Shown here: positions 14,201-29,200 of the stretch, one piece after another
How the letters are laid out: every line of letters begins with the position of its first letter
Numbering within the stretch: the stretch's first letter is position 1
Assembly (NCBI GenBank): GCA_963662175.1
Contig: OY759221.1
Span: forward strand, 18,380,027 to 18,444,026
Direction of reading: 5' to 3'
Source of the DNA: Aradus depressus
Lineage: Eukaryota > Arthropoda > Insecta > Hemiptera > Aradidae
Length of the DNA stretch: 64,000 nt
Program-made: the position numbers and the translations under genes
The notes under the pieces: model-generated
Told to the model about the DNA's origin: nothing
Databases searched by the model: none
The model's input: only the letters and a program-made list of their open reading frames with translations

Positions 14201-17200
14201 GATAAAATATGATATAGTTATCTCATAATAATATGGTCATCACTGCTACAAGATGTAAATTATACAGCAAATAAAACTGTATATTAGAAATGAAAAATCT
14301 ATTTTGAACGGTTAACATTATTTCAAAAACTTTGATACATAGTAGTCTATTATATAAATTTTTAATTTTCATTATTTAATGTAAAGAAAGATTGAAAAAT
14401 CAGTTTTAACCACCAACTCGTGACCTGTCTTTGAAAAGCGAATAATCTTTACATTTATTGTTTTTCCATCGCCCCAGGACTATTCAAATTGTGAGTTTAT
14501 TCAGTAACTAATGTTATTAATATTTTCAATAGCTTACACAAAAATAAGGAATATGTAATCGGAGAATTCTAAAGTTGCGTTTTTTCCGAGAAAAAATAAT
14601 TGGATTTTTCGCGTCAGTTTTATACCAGATTTCATTTTAAGTCTTCTTAGTCCAACTTTTTTTTTTTACTTCAACTATACTTATATAGAAGTAATCAGTT
14701 AAAAATTTCGATCATAAATTTACACCGGAATTTTTTTTGTTTTCCAGCTCTTTAAATCAAAAAAAATAAAAAAAGTTATCGGTACTATGGTACTATGAAG
14801 TCATATCGCCTACTACCAAAGCACTCTTTCGTCGCTCTGTTCAACATGAGTCCGACTCTACTGTGAAAGTCTTAACTTTTGCCTATCCAGGTTTATTCAT
14901 ATTGAGTGGGGGTCTTTAACGAGTGCCTAATATCCTACAGACACGGGACAATCACCTAACGTCACATCCGAAGGATGGCGTGCTCAAGTTGTTTCACCTC
15001 CCAGATAAAAAAATAAAACTCTCTTCGTAAAATTTATCTTAAAAACTTTATAATATATATTAATGAATAAAATAACTATCTACTTATTTTACTGACAAAA
15101 TAGCACCAAAAACAAAAAAAAAATAGATATGGTATCAAATAAGAAAAAAAATAAAAATCAAAGAAACGTATAATCTGTAAAATACGAAACAAAACTGAAA
15201 ATAAGACAAAATTATTTATCAATGAAAATGATCGACAACATCTATGAATAATTAACAACAAATACAACACTGGATATAATATTTAATTTTCGTGATATTT
15301 CTTACATATTTGATACATTTATTGAATTTCTCATCTTATTTTTCATTGTGGTTACTATTCAAGCATAGTGTTAGTATACAATAATTATTATTAATAAAAA
15401 TTGTTACGAAAGCATTATTATTAAGCATTTTATTCTACAATAATATATATTTTTTTAAAACGATATTACGATAAAAATGTTTATAACATATACAACAATA
15501 ATCAAACAGGTTACGTGATAAAGACGACAAACATTGTTAGTTACGTGTGCTATCAATTATAGTGAAAATATAGTGAAACTTACACCAGTGCCAACCTTCA
15601 ATGGCTGAAAATGGTAATAAAGAGAAAAAATAAATAAAATGTAACAAAAAAAATTAAAATAAGGACTTAATTTTGTAAGTGTTTATTGGTTAAACATAAT
15701 GCAAAATATATACAAAAATAAACTTTGTAAATGAATACTAAATCAAGTAATTTTTCTGTGAGATAAAACCTCATAAATGAAAGAAGTCTAGATTTGAAAT
15801 AAAAAATCAGTCAAAACTTACAAAGAGAATGTAAACAGGGTCCTGTGCCAATGGTAAGTGATATCACCAAGATATCTGATATCTCACTATGTGCACACAT
15901 TTTTGCTTGTATGCAGATATTACTTGGAACTAAATTTTTCAGAATTGGGAGGGGGGAACCTTTTTGTAAATAATTATCTTCATAAAAAGAACATATTTTC
16001 AAGTTTATTCATTTGATGTTCCTAGCCCTCATAATGAGCTGTTATCATGATTTTTTTTTTCAATTTTGTCATTGAGTACTTTCCAATATACAGGGTGTAA
16101 CAAGTCGAGAGGGCGATACTTAGGGATCTTATAGTAAACTTAATTCTGAACAAAAAAGTTCCTATAAACATAGGTCCGCAAATGCTTTGTTTAAAAGTTA
16201 TAATAAAAAGACGCTAATACAACACTAATCACTTGAAAGTAAAGAGTAACTACAATAATTGTTCAAACCGTCTTCCCTGTCGTACACATAATTGACACCT
16301 CCGGGCAACTGAATTTATGGCTGTTAGTACCTCTTGTTCCTGTCCTCTCATTTCGTCACAAGCGCTCTGAATCCGTTCAACCGGTTCTTCCCTAGTGTTT
16401 ACAGATTGCGAACAAACGTTAGTTTTTAACGCCCCCCAAACGTAAAAATCCATGGGCGTTAAGTCGGGACTTCTTGCAAGCCATCTTACTGGTCCAAAGC
16501 GTCCAATCTATCTCCTTGAATAATTTCTGTCCATCCAATCACGAATGACTCTGCCATTATGTGCTGGGCATCCATCCATTTGAAACCAACTATGTACTCG
16601 CAGGTTCAATAGGATATCCTCGAGGATGTCCACTAGATCATTTTCCAATAGATTTAGCATTGCATCCGAATTGAATCGGGCAGGAAGAAATATTGGCGAA
16701 AGGAGATAGCGGTGAACATTCGCTGCATTTTATGCAAAACTGATTCACAATAAATGAGATTAGTTGCATTGAAGTAGAACCCAACATTCATAAACATGAA
16801 TGGTATTGAACTTCGAACCCTATTCAGATCCTAAACCCTTATACCAATTGCAGGTATTTCTTTCTTTGCCCTGCAGTTTTTTGATTATAACTTTTAAAAA
16901 AGCATTTGCGGACCTATGTTTATAGGAACTTTTTTGTTCAGAATTAAGTTTACTATAAGACCCCTCAGTATCGCCCTCACGACTTGTTACACCCTGTATA
17001 GAGAGAGATTCGAAGTGACTATTCTGAGCCTCTGAAGAGACAATTTTTGAGATAAAAAAAAAAATAGTTACATATATTACCCTGAGCTTTTCACTTTGAT
17101 ACCTCATTTGCCTAAATAGAATAAAAGAAATTGACTTTACTTTCGCTTTAAGGCGACGCCCTCATTTTTGTTTTGTATTTTACAGAATGTTATTTATATT

Positions 17201-20200
17201 CTGGGGTCATAACTACACAAATAGTCAATTTTCTCGTTGCATTTATAGTTTGTCCGAATATATTCTGCGATCTGTGTCGACATAAAAAGCTAATACAAAT
17301 AAATAAAACACTTTATGTACATATTTTGTAGAATTAGACAATATAAAAGTTACACAAGATCTTTGTGGGAATAGATAATTAAAATACACAATTTGTTTGT
17401 CAAACTTCACTATATTCTTAAATACTATACTAGTTTCGCCGTGTTAAGGCATTATCAAGAGTCACTTACAAACTTGTACGTTTTTGTAAGTGACTCTTGA
17501 TAATGCCTTAACACGACGAAACTAGTAGAATATTAAAAAATATAGTGAAGTTTGACGAACAAATTGTTTATTTAATTATCTATTCCTAGAATGGAGCTTC
17601 ACAAAGTAAATCTGGAAACCATAAATTATTTGAAGATCTTTGTTTTTATTTATTTACAGTTTAGGAAATACTTTAAGACGGATAGACCTGGCGTGAACAA
17701 CAAAATACAACAAATATTTATGTATATATAAATATTTGTTAAGTGTGAAGATGTACTCCAATATATTGTATGTATATTTTGTGAAATATATACAATATAG
17801 ACAATACTTTAAAAAACATTAGTTTTTCTCAATTTTTATTGTGTTTCATTTATACAGAAAATGTTATGTATCAGTAACAACTTGTATAAAAAACAAAAAA
17901 TGTATTATTTTATACATGTGCACTAAATACAATATACAAATAATATCAGAATAATAGTATCATTTTCCATAACTTTTAAACAAGTGAGTAACTGGAAATA
18001 GGTCAAAGAGTCAAGCTGAAGGTTTGTGTTAAATTAATGCCTCAATCCGCCACCAGGTTAAGTTTTTAATTATTTTAAAGGTCAAAAAAGGAAATTTCTG
18101 TTTGAGATTTTTGCTGTATTTCAATGTTTCAAAATGACAAACAAAAATAAACAAAGTTTCTCATTGTTTATTTATTTTCTGTTGTATCGAATAACCATCC
18201 TTTAATGGAGCTTACTTTTAAAATAAAAAAATCGGTCGCAAAAAAGTGCAAACTATACTTGCACAATTAGTGTCCCATGCCATCAGTCTCCACTTAAATT
18301 ATTAATAGTAGGTAATGCGCTCGTGATAACTTTTCGTTCAATTTACACCTTATAGTCAATGTTCTTGATTTTCTTCAAATTTTTCTGATTCATACGTTTG
18401 AAAGAAGGTTGAGAGGACAACATATTTTAAATAATTTTTAAATAAAGGACAAAAGTTGTTACATCGTGAGTAATATTTTTTGTCGAAAACGTTTTCTCTA
18501 AAACCAATGGTTCAGCAGTTATAAAGAAATCAACAATTAAATTGTTTATAAAAATTGATCGCGCTAGAATTTTTCAATCCTGATAATTTTGGTTCAATCT
18601 AATTCACAATGTTCATGATTTTTTCAGATTTTTCTGAGCGATCCTCTTGGTGAAAAGGGTGGGGTACAGCAATTTTTTTGTGTTTTTCTCAAAGATGATT
18701 TCAAAAAATGCATCATATATATTGTTGAATTCATGCTTCAATAAGCTTTCATTTGACACCCTACACGATGTCCTTGAAAAACATTTTTTGTTCCATTTCC
18801 TAATTTACCCCTGAAATTAACCCCCAGAATCAAAATTCAACTCTATCTCTGTGCTAAATCTCAAATATTTACGTCGAAATTTCAGAGAAAATCGCCTGTG
18901 TCAGACGGACGGATACCGAAGTGATCCCATATGTGTTCAGTTTTGCTAATTTTGGCACGGAACACTAAAAAGATTGAAGATAAAATGAAATTTCAAAAGG
19001 GTAAGTGAAAATGATAGTTACCTTTTCGTTTGCTCTGTATGTAGTATCCTAGGATGGGCCCTTTGCCGGAGGCACCGTTGACCCAGTGCATCTCGACACT
19101 GGACACTGTCTTGCCCAGACTGAAGGACCTCATCGTGGAGGGAGAACCCTCTTGAGGTCCTGTCGTGATGTTCATTCGGACTGCAGGCCCCATCTCTATA
19201 GTCTCAGCTCGAACTGCGAACGTGTAGGTGATCTCCTCTTCTAGGGTCTGTACCTCTAGGCGAGGTTCTGACACTTTTTGTTTCACCTGCTTGCTGAATC
19301 CTATGGAAAATGCACAATTATATCAGATCATCTTCGTTGATCTGATGAAGACTGCAAGTCTTCAGTTTAGGCAGTCACCGTCAGAGGACATAGCCAAGTA
19401 AGAAGGCGAAATTGGCCTTTCATATAATTTGGTGCGTAAACATCTTAGCTCTCGGTAGGGGGTTTGTGAGACCGTCAGAGCGTAAGTATCGTTAATGTGC
19501 AAGTGTAAGTGTGTGTGCGTGTGTGTCGGACGGTTGCGCGCGCAGCGCACACACAACTACACATTTCTTTATTTCTGATACTGTTATTGAGAATTTCTCA
19601 TGGAATAAGAAATTGTGTAATATATTTCGACTGCATTTGGCACTATAAGCTGTACTTTTTTATTTTTACAAAGGAATGCGAAGTTAAACGCTAAGGAAAA
19701 CCCAAAATAAAAAGAACTTACTGTCATTCTGTTCGGCAGTTTCATAGGTAACAATATATCCGACAAGCTCCCCATTCCTCTTCTTGGGCGGGTCCCAGGA
19801 GACTATAAGGCTGGTCATTGTGATCTCATCGAACCGCAAATTTCGAGGAGGTCCTGGCAACCCCTGAAACAGACAAAGTACACCAAGTCAGTTGCGGAAA
19901 TTTCTTCCTACCGGTGAGTCCAATTTGTAATATCCGAGTTCATTTTGTTCAGTGAAAATATAAAAATCTTACAATTTTTGTCTACATACGTGCCATTCGC
20001 ATATCAATTAAAAATGTATGTATAGATTAAATTCAATTAAATGAATAAATAATTCTGTACTGAATAAAATGTCTACTTTTTTGTGTTATTATTATTATTG
20101 ATATGATACTGGGAAGTTTGCCGTGTGGACCTCAAGCACTTAGTTACAAATGCCACCTTTGTATGTGCGGAGTTCCTCTGATTTAGGGTGCAGAGAGGCG

Positions 20201-23200
20201 AAACACACAGATCCGAGAACCTGCTTCTTTATTTTGGGTATCTGATCACACTGAGGCTACCTGATGAGTGCGGACAGTGATGGGAGAGGAGCGAGGCCCA
20301 TCCCCTGCTGGGTTGAATGCCAGGATCTGTATCCTGTAGGTGGTGTACTTGTCCAGGAACACGAGGCTGTGGGAGGTGTAAGAGGCTGGCACCACCTCCG
20401 TCTCTTCTTCAATCTTCTCGTCTGGACCCAACTCTTGAGGCGACTCCGTCATCAGGTAGAAAATCTGAAAAGTTAATTTATTTTATTTCGAGCTGTTTAA
20501 TATTATTGAATTATTTTGAATAATATAAAATATAATAATCTAATAATTAACATTTCTTTTAGTACAATAAGACACAGGGATTATCAAATAACATTTGCAA
20601 TGACAATGATGATTTGTGTAAAGGGACGGACGTTTTTACCTTGAGATTAATCTTTTATCTTTCGACTTCTAAGTTGAGGAACGCGGACATATTGTGGAAC
20701 TTATAATAAATAAATAAAACAAACTTATTTTTTTAAATATTGTCTATTCCACCAAAGATATTTACAAAACTACCGGTTTCGGCCTTACACCATCGTCAAG
20801 TCTAGTTATGAACTAATTGTGTCAGTTTGCAGAGTGCGACCCTTCTAATACATCTCAGATGAAATAACACCCTTTCACCTGAGATGTACTTTAAGGGTCG
20901 CATTCTGCAAACTGACAGTTCATAACTAGACCAGACGATGGTGTAAGGCCGGAACCGGTAGTTTTATACATATCTTTGGTGGAAAAGACAATATTTCAAA
21001 AATAAGTTTGTTTTATTTATTTTTTATTTTTCGTTCAAAATGAACAATAATTACATTTTTATATAGTTATTTGTAAGTGCAAGTGCCATAAATTTTCTGC
21101 TTATATTAATAGAAGTTCACCGGAAAACATATTTATAGCACATTCTTTTCTGAATTCCGAAATGTTACTTTTTCGATATGAATAACATTTCTTGAGATAT
21201 CGGCAATTTTAAAATTTAAAGCATAGAAGTTACACTTTTAAGTAAATATTTACATTGTGTTATTGTAAACTCTATTTTCATCTATTAAAAATAAATAAAA
21301 TAAATCTAAGAGGATAATGACTGAAACCACTAACAGCTCTTTCAATTCACATGTTCTCGAGTTGCGTCTGTTACTTGAAATCCACTATTCTGAAGAATTA
21401 GTATAAATAGCAGGAAGAATTGCGATGCTCAACTCAATAAAATTAAGAGAAACAATTAAAATACTTGCAACAGATATTAACAACTCAGAGCACTCTATAA
21501 ATTAGCACTGATGAGTTTACATAATCATGTAATGGGGATTTCGAGGAACAGAGGATCTGGGGAAGATATCGTGACGCCAAGGACGAGAGCCAGAGGAGGA
21601 AGGGAGGATGATGACAGAACAGGGAAACATGGAGGAAGAAAGGAGAACATCTTATACGAACCTTATATCCTAGAAGATCTCCATTCTGACTGGAGCTCTG
21701 CGGATGGACCCAAGTGAGTCTGATCTCTGTGGGAGACACAGGGGTCCCGTTCACCCTAAGTGGTTGTCCTGTGGGAATCGCCTCCCCGACATAGACAGTC
21801 ACTGGGGTGCTGGGAGGACCCACCCCTTCAGAGTTGAACGGAGCTACAACTATCTCGTAGACATGGTCCCGGCTCAGCTCCGTCAGAACAACCTCCTTTG
21901 ACTGAAATCAAAGTAAAACAAGTCAATATATTGTGCTTCTCACAATATTTCAAGAAGAAGTTCGTTTTAAGTATTTATAACTGAAAACGACTGGCGAATA
22001 CGAACCTGTACTCCTTGCACCTCGACTTTGGGTGTGGCCTGCAGCGAGGTAGGGAAGTCTGAGAGAGGCTGGTACATAACTCTGTAGCCCCCTGTCTGCT
22101 GGTCACCGCTCCAGAAGGCGGCAGGGATGGGGAGCCAGCGGACCTCTACACTGGTCGTGGTGGTAGGCACGGCTCGGACCCCGGACACCGGCCGACTGGG
22201 AGCTGTCCACAACCATACAAGTAAGGTCAGAAAAATGGAAAAGAAATGTCGTCCAAAATCATGGGAATATGCACTTTGAAATAGTTCTTAAGAAATACCC
22301 ATAAACAACTTATATAGTCCATTTCGGAATAGTAGGGGGGTTATGCCCCAACCAAAGGTTTTTTTAATAGACACCATTAGTTAATAGTTATTACTGAATC
22401 TAGATTTTCGAAAAGAATAATGACACAAACAATATTTATGCGATAAGCATTCCTGGATGTATTCATTTTTCACCCAGGTCTTACACTTACCACTTACAGA
22501 CATGAAAGAAATACTATTTTTCATCATTCGTTGACCTAATTTAAATCGGCCATTCATCCTCCCCCTTTCCTTTGAGGGGGTCAGACCTTATTGAAATTTG
22601 GGCCACCCTGAATATTTTCAGAAATACTTATCCGATCAATATTATTTTTTTGTAATTGCTCGTTTCAGAATTTGAAAAGAAAAACATAGCATCCCATTGG
22701 AGAAAGAAAAGTTTGGGCCGAGGGTGTAGCCTTGTCAAACTCTATTGAAAATTCCACAAATTAACCCCCCTCCCCCCCTAATAAAAATGAAAAAATCCCG
22801 TCTTACCTGCAGGTAGTGTCCTGACTTGGGCGCTGTCTGGACTCCATCCTGAGGGGCCTATGTCGTTGGTAGCCTGGATCCTGAACCTGTACAGGGTGAA
22901 GGGCTTCAGGTTGACGGCGGTGTAGGAGGTGACTTGTGGGTCCAGTCTGTCCATGAGCCCCATCCAGGGGCCGATACCTTCACTCACCTCTACCGTATAG
23001 TACCTGTAACCAGGTCAATTTTAGATATAGGAGTCAAGCTCATAAAAAGTTATTTAATTGACAATTTTTTTTTTTTTTCACAGGAAAACAGTTAATGGCA
23101 GTATTTTATTTTTTGTTGCACATTTTTGCCAGTTTTGGCCTTTTTAATGCATGTTTTTTAATTTTTTTATTGCACGAAATCCTGGATTTAGTCATAAATT

Positions 23201-26200
23201 AACATAAGAATTGTTATGTATACCTGAGAGGAGCATATCCATCCCTGCCAGGAGTCCAACTGAAGGTGATCTGAGTGGCCTGGAGTTGACTTCTGGAGAT
23301 CTGTGGCTTGGAGGGAGGCTCTGGAGCGTCTCTATTGTTGGTCGTGTAGACAAGAGCACTGGCTGTCTTACCCCAGCCTAGCCTCGTCTGTGCACTCACC
23401 GAGAACAGGTAGTACTGCTCAGCCTCCAGCTCTGTCACTCTGTAAGACACAAGAGAAAAGGCATGTTACATCATATAGGAAGGCTACTGATAATAGGCAA
23501 CATTTAGGTAGTAGAGTCGGGCTCACGTCCAACAGAGTGAAGAAAGAGCGCACTGGTAGTAGGCGATATGACCCCCGGGCATGAGTTTTATACCTTTTAT
23601 AGTATAATGAAACATTCTAATCATTCGAAAATTCGATTTCCAGGTTTCAACGGATTTTCACGTTTCAAGGTCCACTGAATATGTTTTAATCATTTTCGCG
23701 ATTATGCCTGTATGTGCGTTTGAGAGTGTGTATATATGTATTTTTTCATAGAAGCAATAGTTTTTGCATCAATCTAGCAAACATCTGAAAAAATTACATT
23801 CAACGGATAGACGGTGAACCGCTCGACTGATCTAGCTGAATGAGGTATATGTACCAAGTTTCAGCCTTCTGTCTCTATTAGAAGGGACGAAAAAATAATG
23901 AGTTACATAAAAATTGAAAAATGTTAAAGGAAAAATAATGTCTTCCCCTACCCCAGTAGATATAGAATGGCAGACAGGGGGAGAAAGCCTTTTTCATCAC
24001 TAGTCTACTATCCCAACTGACACTGACTGAGGTCCTACCTAACAACAACGGACGGTCTCCCCCATATGATTTCTACTTCAAACAGCTCACATTATATTTG
24101 TTAAACATTTAATAATCTTTTCTTTCGTTTATTACCTGTAGGTTCTGTCTGATGGGGGAAACTCCCTAGAGAAGTTTGGAGAGGAGGCAGAATGTTGGAG
24201 GAGATAGGTGATCTTGTAGGCAATGATCTCTCCATTCGGCTCCTCAGGCTCGTCCCAGATGATCCGAGCAGTCGTGAGGGATACGTCAGGGAAGGAGACA
24301 TTCGAAGGAGCTCCGGGTACTGAAAAGTGACACGAAAATTTATTAGAAATTGAAATGTAGTCACTACTATGTCTGAGGAGACAAGATTAGTAAATATAAT
24401 CTGTTTTAGTAATGTTTACCGAAATCCTTCGACGAGGAGAGACCTTTATTGAATTATATAGGTAGGTACCAATTATAAAACACACATGGTTCAAGTGGTC
24501 TCAAGCAATGTTTAATTTTCAATTTTTCATACAAAATATGTTAATGTTTCGTCTATTTCTGCATCATTAAAATGAATGAACACAGTAGTTTCGAACTAAT
24601 TACAGCAAATTTATCATAATACTAGAAGGGAGAGGGCACCGGTAGCTCAGAGGTAGGGTGCTAGCCTAGTGAGTTCAGGATCGCGGGTTCGAAACCCCAC
24701 CGAGGTCCTGAGAGAGGTTAGGTCTACTTGCAGTAAACATTTGCTAAGTCCTTAAAACTTTATCAAGAACTTGGCCTTAATATACCTGAATAATAATCAT
24801 TTTAATATTATTTAGTCAATTTTAATAGAATTAGTTTTTTTTCATCTTAGTTTTAAACGTTTACATCCAAACAGTGAATACATTTTTTTTCATACATTTT
24901 TTTCTCACTGTTTTGACGTAACATTTAAATTTGCTAAGTTCACTGGAAAGAAACTACATAATTCTAGTGAAATTGACAATATCTCCAGGTATTTTTGGAC
25001 CAAATTATTGACAATGTTTAGAGGACTTAGCAACCTCTCCCGTCTAGTATCATGATAAATTTGCTGTACTTAATTTCAAAATATTATGTTCGTGGTTTTA
25101 TAAAACATCTGCAGTAATCAAATTTTTGTAAAGATGCCACCTAAAATAATTGTTGCTAATATATATTTTTTGAAGTCTATGTTAAAACTCAAGTATTTTC
25201 ACTGTCAGGATTTTCCGTTAAGGCAGGACATCCCTATTCCAACGAGACTTCTCTTGTTAGAGTCTCAGCCTCAGATAATCTTAGATAGCCTCAGAATTGT
25301 ATAAATATGCCAACCTACCAAACTGAAAAGTTACTTATGAACATTGTGCTGACGATATAACGATGCCATATATTTGTGGAATTAGACAATACAAACATTA
25401 AACAAGGTAATTGTCATAAGAATGTTTTATTGAGGTCAAAGTGACCAACATTATCCGCTCAACCTTGTATTCACTACGACTAAATAATTGGACATTTTTA
25501 CTTCTACACAAATAAAGCTCAATTATCATCGCTAAAGAACTTACCATCTTCATAAGTTTTGACAGAAACAGGGGGTGTACTTGGCACGCCGTCACCTAGT
25601 CTCGTGTATGCTAAAACTTGGATACTGTACAGCTGAAACTTCCTCAATTCTGTCAAAGTGGTTGTAAAAGTTTTGTTCGAAGGTATATCCTTGATCTGTA
25701 AGATAAAAATAAGATATATTATAGATATTAATTATTTATTTTTTAAGAGAATAGAAAAATGAATAACGAGATAATTCATAATAATTAATTGTGTAACATG
25801 TGCGGAAAGTGACATGAGTGAAAAAAAGTTGTCGGTAAATCACCGGCAATGTTCATTCCCAGCACAAATTCATTAATTAATTTTTCGCTCTACCCCTTAA
25901 AACCTATTTACCGATTTGGTTAAACATCAATAAGGGGTCTTATTAAGAGATTTCTGAATCCACGTAGCAAATGTTGTCTTGATAATATAAAAATGTTATA
26001 TTCGTTACATCGACAGTTATTAGGATTTTTGAGTTGAGTCCCCTCCCTTTTCGTTGTAATACGAAAAGTGTCAACCCTATTGGATCCTGGACCCACATAT
26101 AAAATTTCGTGTCAATATGTCATTACATAGGTAGTTATTGGGGCTTTTAATGCAACTTCCCTCTTCTCTGCCCCCCCCCCCCCCCTTCCCTTAACCCGAT

Positions 26201-29200
26201 AGGGCTGAAATTGATAAGCTTAAATAAAAGTAAAAGCCTCTGCACGTGTTACATACGAATTTCGCTACACAAGTTTTTCGAGCAACAAAAAAAAATAATA
26301 ATACAAACTTAGTTTTAACAAAATCTTTATAATTATTTGGACATAAAAATATAAACATTTGAAGTACTGGTAAGAGGGCGCCAGTAGCTCCTTCGGATGG
26401 GACGTTAAGCGGTCCCGAGCCTGTACGATGTCAGGTACTCGTTAAAGACCCCTATCCCAGGTGAATAAAAATTTAGGGTAGGCAAAATTTAGGACTCCCA
26501 CAGTAGAGTCGGGCTCATGTCCACCAGAGTGACAAAAGAGCGCTCTGGTAGTAGACGATATGACCTCGTAGTTAAAGCCCGGGCATGAGTCATAAAACCT
26601 AAACCAAGTACTGGTACCATATGATTTTTAATAACCATTAGTTTACAGAAAATAAATAGTTTTTTTTTTTTTTACTTTATCTACGGTGCATATTAGCCGT
26701 GCCTCTATAACGGTTATTTGGTTATTTACATAACATCGGACGGGATTCAAACCCGCAACTGGTTAGACGATGCGACCAAACCCCTATGCTCTTACTAGCA
26801 TAGCCACCACAGCCCTTAGCAATAATGTTAAGAAAACAACTTTTCTGAACTAGAAACAATTTGACGAAGTTTATCACATCATTTTTACATGTACAACAAA
26901 TAATAAAAAATATTAGATAATTGATGTTTAGCTCACCTTAGGAGGTTGGTTTCGAACGCCGCCATACAGGACTTTGAAACCTTCGATCTGTCCATTCCTA
27001 TGTTCCCGCGGTACATCCCCCCATTTCACCACTATAGTTGTCGAAGAGGTCGTATTGGCTTCAACACCCATCGGTCCAAAAGATGGCACTTTAAAAAAAC
27101 GAAATTTCGACAATATCAAAATTAGTAATGGATTTTTAAATGAGAAGATTAACACCAAGGATAAAGAAAAAAGGTATTTGAAAATATTTACCTGATTCTC
27201 TGGTCCTTTCCAGAGCAGGCGGACTTTGGATAGATGTTCCAACATCATTAAAAGCTGTCATGATCACCTGGTACTGAGTGAACTCCTCCAGGTTTCGTAG
27301 AATGTGCGAATTGGCTGTGTGATCTTCTATCGTAATACTCTTGAACACGTTTGTACCTATTTCTGAGTAGGATATGTTGTAGCCTCGTGCATTTCCGAAC
27401 CATTCAACTTGTTGCAAAGGCTAGAATTAAAGAAAATTTAAACAGTTTAATAAGATGCTTTAAAAGAAAAATGTTATTTGAGGAATTTAGAAGCAAAATC
27501 AATACATTCCACCCTGCCATATTTTCTAATTTTTATATTGTCGAATTCCACAGAAGTATATAGATAAAGTGTACCGGTTTCGGATGAGGGCATCGTCAGC
27601 ACAAAGGTCAAAAGTGACATTTAAGTTTGCTAATGGGCCAACAAATGGAGACTAAAAATTAATAGAGACAAATCTCTGCAAACCACATTTACCCTCAGAC
27701 ACCAGTTTACATTAACAACCAGCCCATTGCTGCATCCGACACTGTCCGATATCTAGGACTTCATTTAGACAGACGTTTAACTTGGACAACTCATATCAGA
27801 CTGAAACGCACAGACCTCAAAAGACGATTTGGACGACTGAAATCAATCATCGGACGACGATCGACATTATCGCTTGAAAACAAACTTCACATTTACAACA
27901 CTATACTAAAACCCATCTGGACTTACGGCATCGAGATATGGGGATCAGCCAAAAAATCAAACATACAACGCCTTCAGTCATTACAATCCATCATACTACG
28001 CCACATTTCCAATGCCCCATTTTACGTTTCCAAACTCACATTACATAATGACCTCAACATCCCATTTGTACCTTCTGTTATCAAGACACGATATCAAAAT
28101 TTTCACGACAAACTCCATCATCACGCCAATCCACTTATTCTCCAATTATCCACGAACACTCTCCCCACAAATCCGCCAAGAAGTCTAAAGCGGGCATGGC
28201 AGAGGGACCTGCTCCAGAACTAGCCTGGACTCCTCTTCGGTCACATACCTCAGCAGTACAGCGACACACTTGCCACAGCACATCATCACAATCACTAGTG
28301 ACAAATGTTGTCGTTGTGAATTTGTAAATAAATAAAAAAAATAAAAAAATAAGTTTGCTAGTTGGTTATATTTATCCAATCCTTAGGTTACCTGATTACC
28401 TAAGGCTGTGACACATCGTCCTGCCTTAACATAACATTTGCAAATATGTATTTGAGTTGAAAATAATATAATGAAATAAATAAAATACAATAACTACGTT
28501 ATTCATTCAGGATATTCATTTAAAATATAATAATTAAAATATAAACCCAACTCTTGATTTTATTAATGTACTATTTTCCTTATTTTATGTTATTGACAGC
28601 TCAAATATTTATAAACGTTATGTTAAGGCATAAATAAATAACTTCCCAATCCTTCCAAGGACTTCCCTAGGGAACAGGGTGTCACAGCTTTAGGTAATTT
28701 AAGGTAACCTGAGGATTGTATAAACAACTTAACAAACTTAAATGTTACTTTTAAACATTGTGCTGACGATGACGTAAACCGAATCCGGTACACTTTATAT
28801 GTATATTTCTGTGGTATTAGACAATATAAAAGTTCTTTGTTTTTATTTATTTTATTAACTTTCCACGATATCGACACAGATTGCAGTAATGTATTGGACA
28901 CAAACTGTTAAGACTGGTTCCATTCTTCCATTCAAGTCCAACAATTATTATATATATTATTATATTTCTATTCCCAAAGTTGCTTTTATGCCCGAAAAAA
29001 ATAAGAAAAATTACTGATGGTTAACTTTATATTTACAAGTTGAGATTAACTTTTATTTTCCATTCGACTTTCAAACCTTAAAAAAAGGATGAACTTTTAT
29101 TCTAAGACTTTGTTTATGCTCTCAATTTCTAAGAAACATGTATATTATTGGTTTTGTTTCTGCACAACGCATTTCATTAACGTTAAAAGGTAGCAGATAT

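Noticed and set aside
21511..21901. Plus-strand open frames over FN3 exons (also 20264-20523, 23303-23584, 29467-29700)
   Set aside because: They are antisense shadows of well-supported sdk exons with no family of their own.
24632..24712. tRNA gene
   Set aside because: Box A and B-like motifs are those of the SINE head shared by many copies, and the cloverleaf arms do not pair properly.
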